From positions 1-64,000 of the forward strand of contig MU385716.1 in assembly GCA_022497155.1 (NCBI GenBank): DNA of 64,000 bases, in the 5' to 3' direction. Numbering within the stretch: the first letter of the stretch is position 1; every line of letters begins with the position of its first letter. The position numbers and the translations under genes were made by a program. This DNA comes from Whalleya microplaca. Lineage: Eukaryota; Ascomycota; Sordariomycetes; Xylariales; Xylariaceae. This document shows positions 10,242 through 20,610 of this stretch, piece by piece. The notes beneath the pieces are model-generated. The model was not told where the DNA came from. It ran no database searches and saw nothing but the letters and a program-made list of their open reading frames with translations.

Positions 10242-12711
10242 TCAGCCATAACTTGCCAGCTTGCCGGTGAGGCGGGTGTGGACGGTACAGAAGTAATCGT
10301 ACATATCCAGGGAATCCCGTCCATTTTGCATAACTTCGTGGGGTATCTCAGAAAGATGAAGCGAGATAAACCGGGTTGCCACTTCTTGTACCGCCTGTGC
10401 AGATACCAACATACCCAATTCTAGGTAAACTTTACCCAGAAGAAACCTAACTCGCGCGACCTCCGCGATGCATTTCTCGAACCTACCATCTTGCAATATC
10501 AATTCGCATATGGAACTGATTAAGTGAATTAGTCGGAATGCAAGAAAGCTAGCGTTTAAGCACTTACCGTGCCCCATCATGGTCTCCAGGTACGTGCCGG
10601 AGAGCTCCAACCATGTACATGCTTTCCAGGCAGCGAACCTCGTTTAGCTGGAAGCATCCTTCCGCGCGTTCGGCAAGAACAGCCTCGTGCATTGCCAATG
10701 CCTCAGCTGTCCTCCCGGCATGGTGGTGCATCGTTGCCTGCACGAACTTGTAGTGAGAGAAGAGCCAGGTGTCGTGAGATTCCTCCTTAATAAGCTCAAT
10801 AGCGTGCTGCGATGCCTGGAGGGCTTGAACAGACTGCCCAGCCGCCATGAGCGTGAACGACTTGACGAAATAATACTTCGCATACTCGTATGGGAGCAGT
10901 GTCTCAACTGATTCCCATTGCTCGTAGCACTCTCGGCACTCTTCCATTATACTGTCCGCTTCTTCGAACTCTTCCTGATATAGGAGCCCGATACTGTAGT
11001 CTGACCATCCATTTCGCAAACGCATTTCATCTTCTCTTGTAGGAATGCTCGTTGACTCCAACTTATTAAAGAGTTCATAGCGGATATCGAGCGCCATCCC
11101 GCGGTAGGTTGTGGATTGTTGACGCCCTTCGAAGCCACTCTGCGATTTCATCACGCCCAAGAGGGCAGATATATCACCCTCGAGGATTCGTGCTTTATGA
11201 CGAACAATAGGGGATTGCTCCTGAATGCCAACAGTGAACATCGTCTTCATAGCTTGCTCTGCTTCTCCCTCGGTCTGCAGGGTTTGGACAACTACAAGAG
11301 CTGCCTCGAGGATCGCAAGCCCCTCTTCGACTAACATGCGAGCCCAACATTCTTGGCCTGCATCATGGAGCAGCTGTGCAAAGGCTAGGTTCAAACCTCT
11401 CGGCGGTGGTGTTTGCCGGAAGTTGTCCAGCAGCCGCAAGATATGGGGCATCGCAGCTCGAATTCCGTTGTACTCCCCAGACACAAGCTTTTGCAGCTTA
11501 TTCGACGACGATGTAATCTCGCTGACTAGGACACACGCAAAGTTGAAAGCATCGTTGCGATGGGTCATGAATCTGTCTAGTCGCCGAAGGACATTGAGCT
11601 GCATATCTCGCTGAATCGTTAGTCTGCCCGGATTAATGCCGACGATTCCTCTCTGGAACAGAGGTAGAACGGTATCTTCCAGGCTAATTAGGTGGTTAGT
11701 AAGTTGGTTTTAACGTGGAGAGGAAGCAAACCTGAACGTTGTGGCACAGCCGATATCCATGCAGTTAATACTGCCCGATAATAGGAGCAATTCCTCACAG
11801 ATGTAATCTTCATCGAGATACGCAAGGACACTGAGGATATTCCAGCTAACCACGGGGAGCCCATCGAAAACGGCAGCGGTTCCGTCTTCAAGTATCGACT
11901 CTATGTAGTCGCGCCTATCAAATCGCTTTAGTATACGCGCCGATGATTGATACGCGGGTCCCTCGAAAGCGATCTTTCTCAGAATATTGGGGTTTCCACC
12001 AATTTTCTTTGAGATAATTTCGAGCTCCGTGGTTTTGAACAACGGGGGAAGTATCCCACTACAAATATGTTGGAGATGCCGCGAAAGTATTTGTCCTCCT
12101 TCTTCGTTGTTCAAGGGACAGACTTCGATCATCGGTGTAACATTTGCGAAGGTGATGTTTCGAGCGGTAACAACAATCGAACCATGGCCATCGGCTGGGA
12201 TAAAAGAGGATATGTCGCAGTTCACGTCGTCAAGGATTAATAACCATCGAAGCTCTGTTGTGGCCATTTTATCAGCAAAAGCCACAGTGGCCACTCATCA
12301 ACACTCACGTGTGAATCTAAAGGCCTCCTTGAGACGCTCCACAATGACGACAGGGCAGCTCGGAAGTTGGACTTGCGAGCTTAGGTAGTCGTAAACCTCT
12401 GTCATTTGCTGGGAAAGCAAAATCTCCGTGTGAGCTTTTAGGAGAAAAACGCAGTCTTAGTCATTGGCATATTCAAAAGCAAACTCAACTGCGAGTTGGG
12501 TCTTTCCTATGCCGCCCCGAGACACAAGCGCACATTGTCCTGTGGTTAAAGGAGGCGGATCAATGACAAGAGCCTTATGCATCACTTGCAGCTCTTTCTG
12601 TCTGCCTACAAAGTTGGAGTTCCGGGGAGGTAAGCCAAACCGAATTCCTTTATGGAGAACTAAGCTTCCCGAATTCGCGATAGAAAAAGTTGATTCCGTG
12701 TCTGAATCCAT
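10242..12711 (-). pseudogene. NB-ARC/TPR (NLR-like STAND) protein, interrupted by one stop codon
   Basis: Four exons (12711-12309, 12254-11732, 11683-10568, 10515-10242) join in frame to 772 codons. The only break is a TAA at codon 85 (12457-12459). The order fits fungal NB-ARC-TPR proteins: FVGR at 34-37, a P-loop SRGGIGKT at 64-71 (the usual first Gly is Ser), kinase-2 LLILDDV at 139-145, a winged-helix-like part, then TPR-like helical repeats to the C-terminus. The family senses ligands and drives programmed cell death or incompatibility in fungi. Introns are 54, 48 and 52 nt with CTGATAA, TACTAAC and GACTAAT branch-like sites. Reading through the stop keeps family-like sequence on both sides, and no frame-preserving intron removes it. 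CAA to TAA by RIP from the nearby block is a likely cause. No N-terminal effector domain is seen. A sequencing error cannot be excluded. Confidence 0.8.
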
Positions 12712-14624
12712 TGCTACTGTAGTGTTGAGTGAAAATTCATAGTAATTGCGTTGGAGGAGAAAGCTCCAGACTTGATTGATGGGTTAGGCTAGGTCGGGCA
12801 CCAGATACGTTGTTGGAACAATTGTCGACGTCTGGTGGTGCGAGTTAATAGATTTGGTTTCTCATATGTCGAGAAGGGGGGCGGGGGGTTCGTTTATGCT
12901 TTAATGTTGTGATGAGAGGCAATTTCTTGGCCTCCGCTGAACGCCAGGTGACCTGGAACACACCAGGTGTTTCCCAACAGTATATCGGACGAACAATCAA
13001 ATACCTTCTTCCAGCTTCGTCCACATGCTTTCTCGGCCGCGTTAGGCAAACCTCGCCGTACGCATGCATGCATGCCCGCCAGGTTGGGCCAGCTTCCTCC
13101 ACGCACTTTTCCGCTTTCTATGATTGCTCCCAGGCCTTATGACCTAACCATCTACGTACATTATTTCGAAGTTTGTTGGGTCAATACGTACGTCGGCCCA
13201 TTTCGACCAAAAGATGAGATGCCGTAGTGACATATCGACGCTCTGAACCCCATTTCTACCTAGGGTAGTCGAGCCCAGATGTCATCGAATCTTCTCCGAA
13301 TTCGGGTTCAATTATAGACTCGTCCTACACTAGCAAGATAACGGAGCACTCTCTCCTAAATCGTATGGCGCGTAAAAATTTACTAGTAACGCATTTGGGA
13401 TGCCTGTGGCCTAGTCTTCCAATTTCTCCTATCCTTCATTCCTGCTTCTCGAGCATTGGGTTACAGCTGGTGACGCAATATAATATTGAATCGCCGATAT
13501 TAGGTGCTGTCTCTATTAATTTCTCGTGGTATCAACACCGCTTACTTGATTTATCTATCAGATGGCTGGTCTAATGTCTTGAGAAGGTAGCCATCTGTGA
13601 AACCCCCTTTTCAGTCGGCGTCTCCACCAAAGACATCCAACTTCATGGATACTTAAGTACGTAATGTAGTCAACCATAATCCCGTATATACCTAAAAGAA
13701 GAACATCAGGATTGTTATTGTCCCCTATTCTTTATAGAAAACTTTGATGTTTCTATTATATCTAGCATACTAGAAACATAAACGCTGGGTCGTCATCATA
13801 TTAAGCGTCTAATGCAGTAGCTTGAAGCCCAGTGCACAACTAGCTCATCGGCGAAAACAGTTTCCAAGAAATGCCGCATATATAGTAGCATGAAGAACGC
13901 CTCTGGCCAGTAGTAACTCTAAACAATAAATTGTACAGGCCATTTGGAACTATGCTTTAGAGTACCGATATAACTACGCTACTACTAGGAGGTGGCCAAA
14001 AACGGGGTTACACATGGATGTCAGAGTACAGCAGCCTCGAAGCTACTTTGGAGAAACCTGCAGATCAGTCTCTTGCGTACGTTTACAATATATACGGTAC
14101 TGAACTTTAGGACTATGTAATAAGTAGAGCGGGCTGCTTTTACAAAGTATAGCTTGATCGGCACTTCGATCGTACAATGAAAGATCTTGGGTAATATGAT
14201 TAAATATCTTGACTTCTACATCAATCATCACGTTGATAAGTAGGGTTTCGTCATAAAACCATCAAGCCAATATGTGTCAAACACGAGGCCAGGCTTCCCA
14301 AACTGACAGTCTGATGAATTCTTCGTATTTTCCTTGGGACTTTCTGCAACGTCATTACTTACTGTTACATAAATGCTGTCAGAATCTGATGATGAATGGC
14401 ATAGCTTTATATGGGGGACTTCTGTGACTTGCTATTTTGTGGACATGGGGCAATGAAAGGGGGCCAAGAGTTCACGTCATTTACTGGTATATGGAAAATC
14501 AACTGTATATAAAAGTTCTCGCTGAGCTAACATCTCCACCACAGGACGATAATATTTACGGAATTGGTACCAACACACATGAGCGCTCCAGGGACAAATA
14601 AAACCAGTGGATGAATATAACCGA
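12712..14624. other. Intergenic, no gene supported
   Basis: Only short open frames are present, none with a recognisable motif. A palindrome CCAGGTGACCTGG lies near 12946-12958 and a GCATGCATGCATGC run near 13063. A TATATAAAAG box on the plus strand near 14504 has no gene behind it. The right end is the 3' flank of the convergent oxidoreductase gene. Confidence 0.5.
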
Positions 14625-15629
14625 CTAATCCTTAGCAACCTTGATCAGGAGCGACCCGATACCAGTCCCACCACCCCATTGCCTATGCGCAGTCTGAATA
14701 TCCTCCATATCCCACACATTCTTGATCGGAACCTTGATAGTTCCCGTCTTTACCATATCCAGCAATGCTGTGACATTAGGCACATACGTGGACGAGTCTC
14801 GCGTCAGCCCGAAAAAGGTAGTCTTCTTGCAGGTCAGGGGGTTGAGATTTCGCGAGAGCAGCTTCACTATCGGGCCCACCGGATTTCTGGACGCCCCGTT
14901 CTCGAGCGAGTCCTTGTTGTTGCCATAGGCCACGAGGATACCGCCCGGGGCCAGGATGGAGTAGCTTTCGTCGAAGCTCTCGAACCCGAGCGGGTCGAAG
15001 ACGGCATGTGCGCCGCCGAGCGAGTTCATGGTCTCTATCCAGTTCTTGTCCGTGTATACGAACGGCCTCGCGCCGTACTCGCGTATGTCGTCGTGGTTGC
15101 GCTGACTGGCCGTGCCGTATACGTCGGCTCCCTGCAGCTGGCTCAGGATCATGATAGCGGCGCCAACCGCGCCACTGATGCCGTGGACAAAGACTCTCTG
15201 GCCCTTGGTAACCTTTGCCGAGCGCATGACCATCCCGTACGCCGTATTCCAGTCGCACAGTAGTGCCGTTGCTTGCTGGTGGTCGACGCCGTCGGGTACT
15301 TTGATACAGTACTTTTCGGGTTGGTTGACCAGCTCGGCCTCGGCATCGTACTTGGTCAGGACCGCGACGACGTCGCCAAGCTTAAAAGCGTTACAACCCT
15401 CACCGTTAGCGCGGACGGTGCCTACTAGGCAGTAGCCCGGGGTGAGGGGTGCCTTTTTCTGGAAGGGGTACAGCCCCTTTCGCATATTTACGTCGGCGCC
15501 GTTAAAGCCTGAGTACTCGGTCGCAATTTGTATGTGACCTGGCGGCGGAGGTGGGCAGACATCGTCGACAACTTTAAGGACGTCGACATCACCAAACTCG
15601 GCGATGACAACTTTGCGGATGGCAGTCAT
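14625..15629 (-). CDS. MDR-superfamily oxidoreductase (quinone oxidoreductase / enoyl reductase type)
   Basis: A single-exon gene of 334 aa, a usual length for medium-chain dehydrogenase/reductases without zinc. The N-terminal GroES-like half contains FNGADVNMRKGLYPF and PLTPGYCLVGTV. The Rossmann part starts at about residue 149 with HGISGAVGAAIMILSQ, the NADPH-binding AVGxxA motif. The Cys/His ligands of zinc alcohol dehydrogenases are not apparent, so it should reduce quinones or activated alkenes with NADPH. The start follows from the MTAIRKVVI beginning, which matches the family's first strand. It stands alone, next to the NLR-like pseudogene and a transposon-rich stretch. The substrate is unknown; it could also be a stand-alone trans-enoyl reductase of secondary metabolism, but no polyketide synthase is nearby. 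Confidence 0.9.
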   Translation of the reverse strand: MTAIRKVVIAEFGDVDVLKVVDDVCPPPPPGHIQIATEYSGFNGADVNMRKGLYPFQKKAPLTPGYCLVGTVRANGEGCNAFKLGDVVAVLTKYDAEAELVNQPEKYCIKVPDGVDHQQATALLCDWNTAYGMVMRSAKVTKGQRVFVHGISGAVGAAIMILSQLQGADVYGTASQRNHDDIREYGARPFVYTDKNWIETMNSLGGAHAVFDPLGFESFDESYSILAPGGILVAYGNNKDSLENGASRNPVGPIVKLLSRNLNPLTCKKTTFFGLTRDSSTYVPNVTALLDMVKTGTIKVPIKNVWDMEDIQTAHRQWGGGTGIGSLLIKVAKD

Positions 15630-15957
15630 TGTTGGGTAGGATTTGACAAGGTTAAGATGTTTTGAATAGGATGACGGCTCTGTATCTTTCTAAGGTAGTT
15701 GGTATGCCTTTGTTTGGAAGAAAACGTGCTCCTGGTCCTAGGCTATATAGAAAAGTTTGGAGCTGAGGCTTCTACCTATTAAGCAACCTGCTGACGTGTC
15801 ATACGTAAAGGTACTGGCTGAGTGAAACTAATATCAATCTGGACTACTGGCGATGTAATATTAATAGAATGGTCCTTCGCGTCTTGATTGAGCAATGAAA
15901 GCCGGTTTTGAACACTCATGGAGATAACAACAAGGGAGCAAAAATAAGACTAGCGGT
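15630..15957 (-). promoter_or_regulatory. Upstream region of the MDR gene
   Basis: A CTATATAG box at 15743-15750 lies about 115 bases upstream of the start codon and could serve as a TATA element. No other motif is recognised in this stretch. Confidence 0.3.
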
Positions 15958-16180
15958 GCCATTTTCTCGTGGTTTACTGCGACGGTTAGGCGACGGTTAG
16001 AAAATGGGCCGTCGCCCGTCGCCCATCGGCCCAGCCGAAGTCAGGTCGGATATAAGATGCACCTCCGTCTTTGAACGGAGGTGCCCCGTATGAGCTCGGA
16101 TTTGGGGGAACACAAAGAGCGGATAAACTTGTAAACCAACGGCGCAAAGTCCGTCCAACGGGTCAGAGTTTATCCACGAT
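15958..16180. repeat. Cluster of inverted repeats and a perfect 10-bp hairpin
   Basis: Several complementary arms are packed together. CCATTTTCT (15960-15968) pairs with AGAAAATGG (near 15999-16007). Repeated GCGACGG units pair with CCGTCGCCCGTCGC. GCACCTCCGT (16059-16068) and ACGGAGGTGC (16075-16084) form a perfect hairpin with a 6-base loop. GGATAAACT (near 16122) pairs with AGTTTATCC (near 16168). The hairpin arms share the ACGGAGGTGC end of the MITE at 50718-51064. It may be a decayed foldback element. Confidence 0.5.
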
Positions 16181-16745
16181 GGCCTCCGGCAAATGAGCGA
16201 ATCGAGCGAAAGCCAATAACGCTGTTAGGAATTGAAGCTAACTCGCTCTATATACTCAGCCGCAGCTCTAGCCCTAATAAACCCCAGGTTGCTAAATGTG
16301 GGTTGTCGGTGGCGGGGCCACATCCTTCAGGGGTGATGTTAGTACCTATTGATTGTCTCGCGAATTCGCTCAAGTCCTTGGCCTTGCGGTAATCGAAGCT
16401 CTTGATTTCTATCAGGATCAATGCTTTCAACAATTGAATTGATTATTTGAATTGTATTGAGCTGATTCGATTTCATTTATTTTGCGTATTGTTAGGGCAT
16501 CTGGCCTCTCAAGTCGTGTCCCACTTAAATCCCAAAGGATTTCTGTGAGGTCTGAATGTGTATGATTGATGATGGTCTAAGCTAAGTGTGTATGAGTGAG
16601 GCTATAGCTATAGGAGGAGAGAGGTGGCGCAGCCACCTCCTCAGCCACACCTGTGGCTACGCCACAGAGTGTGTACGGCTGCAGGCCTAACAATTTCAGC
16701 TCCCCTCCCACACACAACCTCTAGTTCAGCTCACCATGCAGTCAT
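16181..16745. other. Intergenic, possible transposon remnant
   Basis: The stretch from 16490 to 16692 begins TGTTAGG and ends CCTAACA, like LTR ends, but its 5-bp flanks (CGTAT and ATTTC) do not match. A second TGTTAGGAATTGAAGC lies near 16223. The tract GGTGGCGCAGCCACC near 16623 is a short palindrome. No gene is seen. Confidence 0.35.
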
Positions 16746-16987
16746 TGTGACGGCTCAAGGAAGGAGGTGGCGCATCTGAGTAATAGGTGTGTATTACTGT
16801 AAAATTATAAGGTGAGGAGTAAAAGGTCAGCTAATTGCTGTGTGACAGCCTGACCTGAGAAAACCTCCTCACCTGATTACCTAAGCTATCTGACTAAGCA
16901 GGTCACGTGTGAGAGGTAGTGGGGTATGCTGCAGCTACAGGGAGCTGTAGGGAGCTGTAGGGCACCCCACAGGCCTGTGCCGTGACA
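16746..16987 (+). mobile_element. Unmutated solo LTR, family 2, with TSD GTCAT
   Basis: A 242-bp unit from TGTGACGGCT to GTGCCGTGACA, flanked by GTCAT at 16741-16745 and 16988-16992. It is the normal-composition counterpart of the RIP-degraded LTRs at 2211-2456, 2624-2879 and 5058-5544. For example, TGTGACGGCTCAAGG here reads TATAACGGCTTAAGG there. The internal retroelement is absent, so it is a solo LTR. Confidence 0.9.
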
Positions 16988-18380
16988 GTCATGGTCCATC
17001 GCATATGCACACACAGTCGATAGCTTCGTTCTAGAGGAACAAGCTGTGGCCGAGTATATAGAGCCAGTTAAGTTCGATCATAACAGCGCTATTGGTATTC
17101 GCTACATGAGCTCATTTGAATACAGGCCTTTTAGCCACTACTCTTCATATCTAGCCTGAAGCCCCCTGTGAGGTGTCCCCTTGTCTCGCTATACGTATGC
17201 TCCCCCTCTTCTCTCTCCCTCTCCCCGATCTTGTATGATTTAACTTTAGATTGATTATTAGATTAACGAATTTTTACCTTTCGAATAGTTTGACAGTAGT
17301 TCTGCCGTATATAAGCTGACCATCGTGACGATTTCAATGCCCAATTATGTACCATGTGTCTTGTGTTGCTACCCCTTTCTAAGCTTTGGTCATTATTACG
17401 TCCGCAGACATTTTCTTATCATCCTGCCGTGTTGGGTCATGAACTGACATCAAAATTTCCATTATACCTATCCCACTACCTGCCCAAGATCCTGATGTCT
17501 GATGAGGTGCGATAACTAATTGCAAAAACAACAGCAGGAGGCTCAGTACTTGGGAGATTAAGTGGGTCTAGGGGACTCAGTGGTACCCAAATTCATCAAA
17601 TAGGAGAGTGAGAGAGCCATTCATGATAGTTTTAGACTAACCAGTACACATATGTATGCACAGTATTATATCAAAAGACTGCTGTTAGCAGGAAGCGATT
17701 ATATGTGATGATTTGAATACATATAAACAAACCCTGGTTCAAAGTCCCCCTATTACTAGGGTTGCTTTGGCATCTCTACTTTGGGAACACAACTTGTTGA
17801 AACTACGGTTTCAAACCCAGGAGGAATAAAGTACCTTGAATGATAAGAAGCATGGCTCTGTGACCAATATATATATATATATATCCCATCATCCATGGCA
17901 ATGCTCACGGTCAATTGTATTTTGAGGTGAGCTTACTTACAGAAATTCAACAAAGTGGAGGCTGCAAGAGTCTCATTGAGGGGGTTCCTAACCTGTCCAG
18001 GGTTTCCCCCAAAACATGAATTCTTCTGTCAAACTCTAAGCAATTGTAAAGGTACACAAGGTCAATTTTTAATTAAGAGTTAAAAACGGTGAATAGCGTC
18101 CTCAAGTTAAGATCCAAAAAGTCGCTTACAGGCAATCTACTTGGAAATTACTGCAATTACGCGTGAGAAAGCATAGCCAGGAGATGCACCAGAGCAGTGG
18201 CAACCGTTATTCTCTTGTGCGACTCTATTACAACGAACAATTGGCATATTCATTCCGTCTTATAACGTAACCAACTTCCTTGCACAACTCAGCCAACAGA
18301 CAATGAGTGGATGCATTTGAGGTAGACGTTGTACGATTAGATAAAAATACAATAATGACTTAGCGCCGACGCAAAAATAT
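16988..18380. other. Intergenic, no gene supported
   Basis: Nothing recognisable apart from an (AT)n run near 17869-17883. Frames are short and lack motifs. Confidence 0.5.
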
Positions 18381-18461
18381 GAGGGACGGGTGATTTGAAC
18401 ACCCAACCTTGAGGATACTCCATTTCTGGAATCTCACACGCTACCAATTGCGCCAGCCCCC
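18381..18461 (-). tRNA. tRNA-Trp (CCA) with short intron, possibly degenerate
   Basis: On the minus strand an 81-nt sequence has an A-box-like TGGCGCAATTGG and a T arm GGGTG-TTCAAAT-CACCC. Position 34-36 reads CCA, within TTCCAG. About nine to ten extra bases after the anticodon contain TGG, which can pair with the anticodon as in intron-bearing pre-tRNAs. A T5 run follows the 3' end, a Pol III terminator. The acceptor stem has GU pairs and a C-U mismatch, and the anticodon stem an A-C mismatch, so it may be a decayed copy. No other RNA gene is seen in the window. Confidence 0.55.
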
Positions 18462-18849
18462 CTTGGCTGGTTCTAGAACCGATGTGGAATTTGGATTCTA
18501 GTCACACTTTATAACCCAAAGCCGACGGCGTACAGAGCGAAGACAGCAAAGAGAAACTTGTACCCATCCGGCCCGGTATCCCAAAATCAGATTTCGGCGT
18601 CAGCATTCCGCAACCAAAAATAGTAATTATCGGACTTGTAAACCGAATGGCTCTCCCGCTCGTTTCCATGTTGAGAATCTTAAGCGATCAGCAGTTTAAC
18701 ACAATAGAGCAAAGCTGCAACGTAATGCCAATTTTGAAGCCCCAGACACATATCTTCGCTCAAACACCCGACGCGATGCATTTAGTGTCGACGTCGCATG
18801 GAGACGGCAGAAGCAGAGATAGACCAAGATAAATAAGCCACATCCAGCA
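18462..18849. other. Upstream region of the O-fucosyltransferase-like gene
   Basis: No recognisable elements. The leader before the start codon ends AAATAAGCCACATCCAGCA. One short open frame here shows no motif. Confidence 0.35.
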
Positions 18850-20274
18850 ATGGCGGTGCATTACCTACTAGGACGCCAGCGCATGGCCCTCCTCCTCGCA
18901 TGCACCACCATCTTGCTACTCCTCACCTGGCACCACCACAGCGCGCGCCGCAATTCGGCCTCCTTCTCCTCACCATTACCACCACCACCCCCAGGCACCG
19001 TCCAACTATCAGCGCAAGATGCACCAACCCCGCACATCGACCTCTCCAACGCGCGCGCGCCCTTCATCGCCTGGCCGCTGCAGCGCGTGTGCGCGGAGAC
19101 GACCTGGGTGCCCGGGCTGGTCTTCATCTGCGACAACAACAGCGGCGGGCCGGGCAACATCCGGAACTACATGCTGACGTGCATCCGGTACGGGATCTCC
19201 GCGGGCGCGACCTCGCTTCTCCTCCCGCGCATCCGCGCCCGCGCGCCCGACGACCCGGCGAGTCTGTTCGCCAAGTACCAGGCCTTCGGGTACATGTTTG
19301 ACGCGGCGCACTTCCGGGGCGCGCTGGGCGCCGCGTGTCCGCGCATGCGCGTGTACGATGCGCTACAAGACGTGCCGGGCGTGAGTGCGAAGGCACGCCG
19401 GGAGGGCAGGCCCGTGGATGGCATCATCGAGCGCGTAGTGCCGAAGAAGTTCGGCAGCCGCGCCGGCTGTGATCCCCGCGATCAGAACCGCCATACGGAC
19501 CGGTTCGGGGCCGCGTTCCGCGCGTGGGTGGAGCGCGTGCCGAAGGAGCTGGGCGTTGCGCCCGCGAGCGCGGAGAACCCCAAGCTCGTGAGGCTGTCCT
19601 GGGGCGTGCTGTGGGATTGGGAGGTGTACCGCGACGGGCCGGAGTTCGCGGCCACGTTTGGCGGGTTGTTGAGGATCCGCGAGGATATACTGGACCTGGC
19701 GGATGTGGTTGTGGCTGAGATGAGGAAGCTTGCTGCTGCTGCTGCTTCGACTAAGGGTCCGGGTTCTGGTAGTGCGAGTGGCCCGTTCTTGGGGATTCAC
19801 CTGCGCACGGAGAAAGATGCCCTGAAGCAGTGGCCGAGTTACGAGAACCAGAGTACGGGCTATCTTCTGGAGGCTGAGAAGCAAGGATATCGAGGAGGGA
19901 TGGCGTATCTGGCCTCCGGAAGTGAGACCGAATCGCAGAAGTTCGGTAACCAGGCGATGGCCCGTCTGCAACTCGATGTGAAGACGAAATATGACTTACT
20001 CGAAGGGCGCAATCTCCGGGAGCTTAAGGCAATGAGTTGGGACCAGCAAGCCCTTGTAGATTTCATCGTGCTACTAAATGCCGATTATTTCGTTGGTGTA
20101 AGCCCAAGTAGCTTCAGCATTAACGTTGCTTTGAAGAGACATCTTCAGAAAGAGGGACTATACACACGGCCATGGAAAGTTGGCGGGCCTGGTGATGGGA
20201 GGAGTTGGCTTGTTGGACGGTATGAGCGGTATTGGGACGACTGGTTATTTATGTTCGACGGCATGTGGCCGTAA
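18850..20274 (+). CDS. O-fucosyltransferase-like Golgi membrane protein
   Basis: A single-exon gene of 474 aa. A short basic N-terminus is followed by a hydrophobic anchor at about residues 12-27 (MALLLACTTILLLLTW), giving a type II membrane protein of the Golgi. The lumenal part contains FICDNNSGGPGNIRN, typical of fungal GDP-fucose O-fucosyltransferase-like proteins, then GIHLRTEKD near residue 317, where the HLR arginine should bind GDP-sugar, and FVGVSPSSFSINVALKRH near the C-terminus, the third conserved box. It would transfer fucose or a related sugar to proteins or glycans. The first half is very GC-rich with long antisense open frames; the last third is not. The start is chosen because it places the anchor correctly. 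The acceptor is unknown. Confidence 0.8.
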   Translation: MAVHYLLGRQRMALLLACTTILLLLTWHHHSARRNSASFSSPLPPPPPGTVQLSAQDAPTPHIDLSNARAPFIAWPLQRVCAETTWVPGLVFICDNNSGGPGNIRNYMLTCIRYGISAGATSLLLPRIRARAPDDPASLFAKYQAFGYMFDAAHFRGALGAACPRMRVYDALQDVPGVSAKARREGRPVDGIIERVVPKKFGSRAGCDPRDQNRHTDRFGAAFRAWVERVPKELGVAPASAENPKLVRLSWGVLWDWEVYRDGPEFAATFGGLLRIREDILDLADVVVAEMRKLAAAAASTKGPGSGSASGPFLGIHLRTEKDALKQWPSYENQSTGYLLEAEKQGYRGGMAYLASGSETESQKFGNQAMARLQLDVKTKYDLLEGRNLRELKAMSWDQQALVDFIVLLNADYFVGVSPSSFSINVALKRHLQKEGLYTRPWKVGGPGDGRSWLVGRYERYWDDWLFMFDGMWP

Positions 20275-20610
20275 TCAATAACACATAAGATCAGGAGTAG
20301 ATATGCCCAGAAGCATGTAGATTTATGCTTCTATCCTATACGCTGTAACCTACGTCCCCCACTCGAACGCAAAGCCAAACCGGTACCTTGGTATCTATAT
20401 AAAACTATAAGAGAGTCGCTAGTGGGAAACCAAATGCCTACTTATACCTCGAAAGCATCAGACCAAAAGAAATCATCATCCTGAATACTTCACTGACACG
20501 TCCTAGTGGCTAACAACACTAGTAATGAAGCATTCAAGATATGCCATAACCTTTCAGGGGTATAATTGTAGTGCTATGCATTCAAAACAGTCTATGTCCT
20601 TCGTTACTCA
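20275..20610. other. Shared 3' intergenic region of convergent genes
   Basis: The O-fucosyltransferase-like gene and the CSC1 gene converge here. It should hold both polyadenylation regions. No other feature is seen. Confidence 0.4.

Noticed and set aside
12457..12459. Stop codon of the NLR-like gene explained by an intron
   Set aside because: No GT-AG pair around it keeps the frame on both sides, and the interrupted sequence itself matches the family.
14607..15263. Plus-strand 218-aa open frame
   Set aside because: It lies antisense to the MDR oxidoreductase, whose frame has clear family motifs; the plus frame shows none.
16490..16692. LTR-like unit TGTTAGG...CCTAACA
   Set aside because: The flanks CGTAT and ATTTC do not match, so insertion is not shown; kept only as a note in the gap.
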